From NCBI GenBank assembly GCA_009827215.1, contig WUAJ01000041.1, positions 1 through 14,431 on the forward strand: a stretch of DNA of 14,431 bases, written 5' to 3'. A program made the position numbers and the translations under genes. Below the pieces are notes generated by a model. It did not search any database. It was given only the letters and a program-made list of their open reading frames with translations, and was not told the DNA's origin. The DNA is from Phycisphaeraceae bacterium (GTDB lineage Bacteria; Planctomycetota; Phycisphaerae; Phycisphaerales; UBA1924). This document shows positions 13,330-14,431 of the stretch, piece by piece. The first letter of the stretch is position 1, and each line of letters starts with the position of its first letter.

Positions 13330-14431
13330 CACACCATCGACCTCCCCACCGTCTCCACCGCCTTGCAAACAATCTCGATCCCCTCATCCACCTCGTGCTC
13401 AGTTGTAAACCTCGACAAACTCAAACGCACGCTCCCGTGCGCAATTTTCCGATCGATACCCATCGCCGTCAGCACCGCCGACGCCTCGAGTGATCCCGAC
13501 GAGCACGCCGCGCCCGCCGAAGCACACAGCCCACGCTCGCTCATCGCCAGCAGCAACGCCTCGCTCTCGAGTCCCCCAAACCCAATGTTCGTCGCGCTCC
13601 AGATCCGCTCGCTCTGCGCCCCATTGACCTCAACATCCATCCCCATCGCGCGGCAACGCGTCACGATCGCCCCCTCCAACCGATCACGCAGCAGCGCCAC
13701 TCTTCGACGCTCGCCCTCTCCCAGCGCCATCCACTCCATCGCTTCCTTCGCCGCGATCCCCGCGCCCACAATCGCAGGGACCCCCTCCGTCCCGCCGCGA
13801 CGACCAAGCTCCTGATTCCCCGGAATCATCGGGACCATCCGTACGCGCCGACCCCCGCCGTTGCGCGCCCACAGCACACCCACCCCCTTGATCCCATGAA
13901 ACTTGTGAGGAGAGCACGTCAGCACATCAATCAACGATCCAAACGCCGCCTCATCACTGTCGACTCTCGTCTCCATCTTCCCCACCCACTGCGTCGCATC
14001 GCAGTGGAACACCGCCCCGTGTGCCCTGCACATCTCGCCGATCATCCCCACATCCTGCACCACCCCCGTCTCGTTGTTTACCCACTGGATGCTCACGACC
14101 CCGACCGAATCATCCAGCGCCGCTTCCAGTTGATCGCGCAGCAGCACCCCGTCATGACCCACCCCAACCACGCGATGCTCGATGATCCCATCGCGCTCAA
14201 GCTGCTCGCACAGATCGCGCACCGCCGAGTGCTCGACGCTGCTCGTCACCACAACGCGCCGTCCAGTGGCCGACAGCGCGCCCATCACGCCGCGGATCGC
14301 AAGACCGATGGCTTCGCTCCCAGTCCCTGTAAACACCACGCCGCGCCCACCGCCCGCCGCGCCGATGAGCTTCGCAATCTGTCCGCGCGCCACCTCCACC
14401 GCGTGCTTCGCTTCCTGACCGAACCGATGCA
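13329..14431 (-). CDS. cysteine desulfurase, NifS/IscS family (5' end outside window)
   Basis: This PLP enzyme takes sulfur from cysteine as an enzyme-bound persulfide for Fe-S clusters, thio-modified tRNA or other acceptors. The visible 367 codons cover nearly the whole protein; the frame runs past the right edge with HRFGQEAKHAVEVARGQIAK, the usual region after GNPSS, so the true start lies just outside. Motifs in order: SSVEHSAV (ring-stacking His), QWVNNETGVVQDV, FHCDATQWVGK (PLP-binding Asp), SPHKFHGIKGVGVLW (Schiff-base Lys), GGTEGVPAIVGAG, and the catalytic loop CASAGAACSSGSLEAS, where the Cys before SSGS carries the persulfide. It is most like the NifS-type branch, but NifS and IscS roles cannot be separated here. 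No iscU or nifU is in view; the DUF721 gene follows with a 1-base overlap. Confidence 0.93.
   Translation of the reverse strand, partial: HRFGQEAKHAVEVARGQIAKLIGAAGGGRGVVFTGTGSEAIGLAIRGVMGALSATGRRVVVTSSVEHSAVRDLCEQLERDGIIEHRVVGVGHDGVLLRDQLEAALDDSVGVVSIQWVNNETGVVQDVGMIGEMCRAHGAVFHCDATQWVGKMETRVDSDEAAFGSLIDVLTCSPHKFHGIKGVGVLWARNGGGRRVRMVPMIPGNQELGRRGGTEGVPAIVGAGIAAKEAMEWMALGEGERRRVALLRDRLEGAIVTRCRAMGMDVEVNGAQSERIWSATNIGFGGLESEALLLAMSERGLCASAGAACSSGSLEASAVLTAMGIDRKIAHGSVRLSLSRFTTEHEVDEGIEIVCKAVETVGRSMV

Overview
The window looks like chromosomal DNA of a planctomycete, most likely of class Phycisphaerae. The evidence is indirect: moderately high GC, a pseudopilin-like protein with a FSLVEMLLVIAVIALL head, a secreted protein with a PEP-CTERM-like tail ending in RRRR, a short single flagellin, and very large antisense open frames caused by codon bias. 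No mobile element, CRISPR array, tRNA or rRNA was recognised. Species cannot be named from the sequence.

Layout, left to right. Positions 1-2006 (minus) hold a cut-off small membrane protein, a pseudopilin-like protein ending at an intrinsic terminator, and a zinc-ribbon membrane protein. A flagellin gene (plus, 2099-2968) follows a possible sigma-28 promoter so close to the ATG that the mRNA may be leaderless. It converges on a minus-strand operon rnpA-yidD-tetR (4377-2993). Upstream of rnpA lies about 650 bases without a convincing gene, with a chain of hairpins and a strong minus-strand terminator, possibly a non-coding RNA. A PEP-CTERM-like secreted protein (plus, 5024-5725) converges on nhaA (minus), which follows clpB (minus).

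Upstream of clpB on the same strand is a good 6S RNA candidate (10393-10212): a 21-pair closing stem, a U8 tail, an internal hairpin on the 3' side and a matching promoter. Divergent to it is a small lipoprotein gene. Next comes a hairpin-rich leader with an intrinsic terminator 86 bases before the GTG start of a GT4 glycosyltransferase, either an attenuator or a small RNA. The right end holds a minus-strand pair, cysteine desulfurase (cut by the window edge) and a DUF721/DciA-like protein, coupled by a TGATG overlap. This pair is followed by a 380-base region with its own possible promoter, a hairpin exposing CCUCC, and a terminator.

The protein genes are mostly housekeeping: tRNA processing and membrane insertion (rnpA, yidD), protein disaggregation (clpB), sodium/proton exchange (nhaA), sulfur transfer (cysteine desulfurase), motility and cell-surface products. 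The unexplained content is mainly RNA: four structured intergenic regions, of which one fits 6S RNA and three match nothing I recognise.
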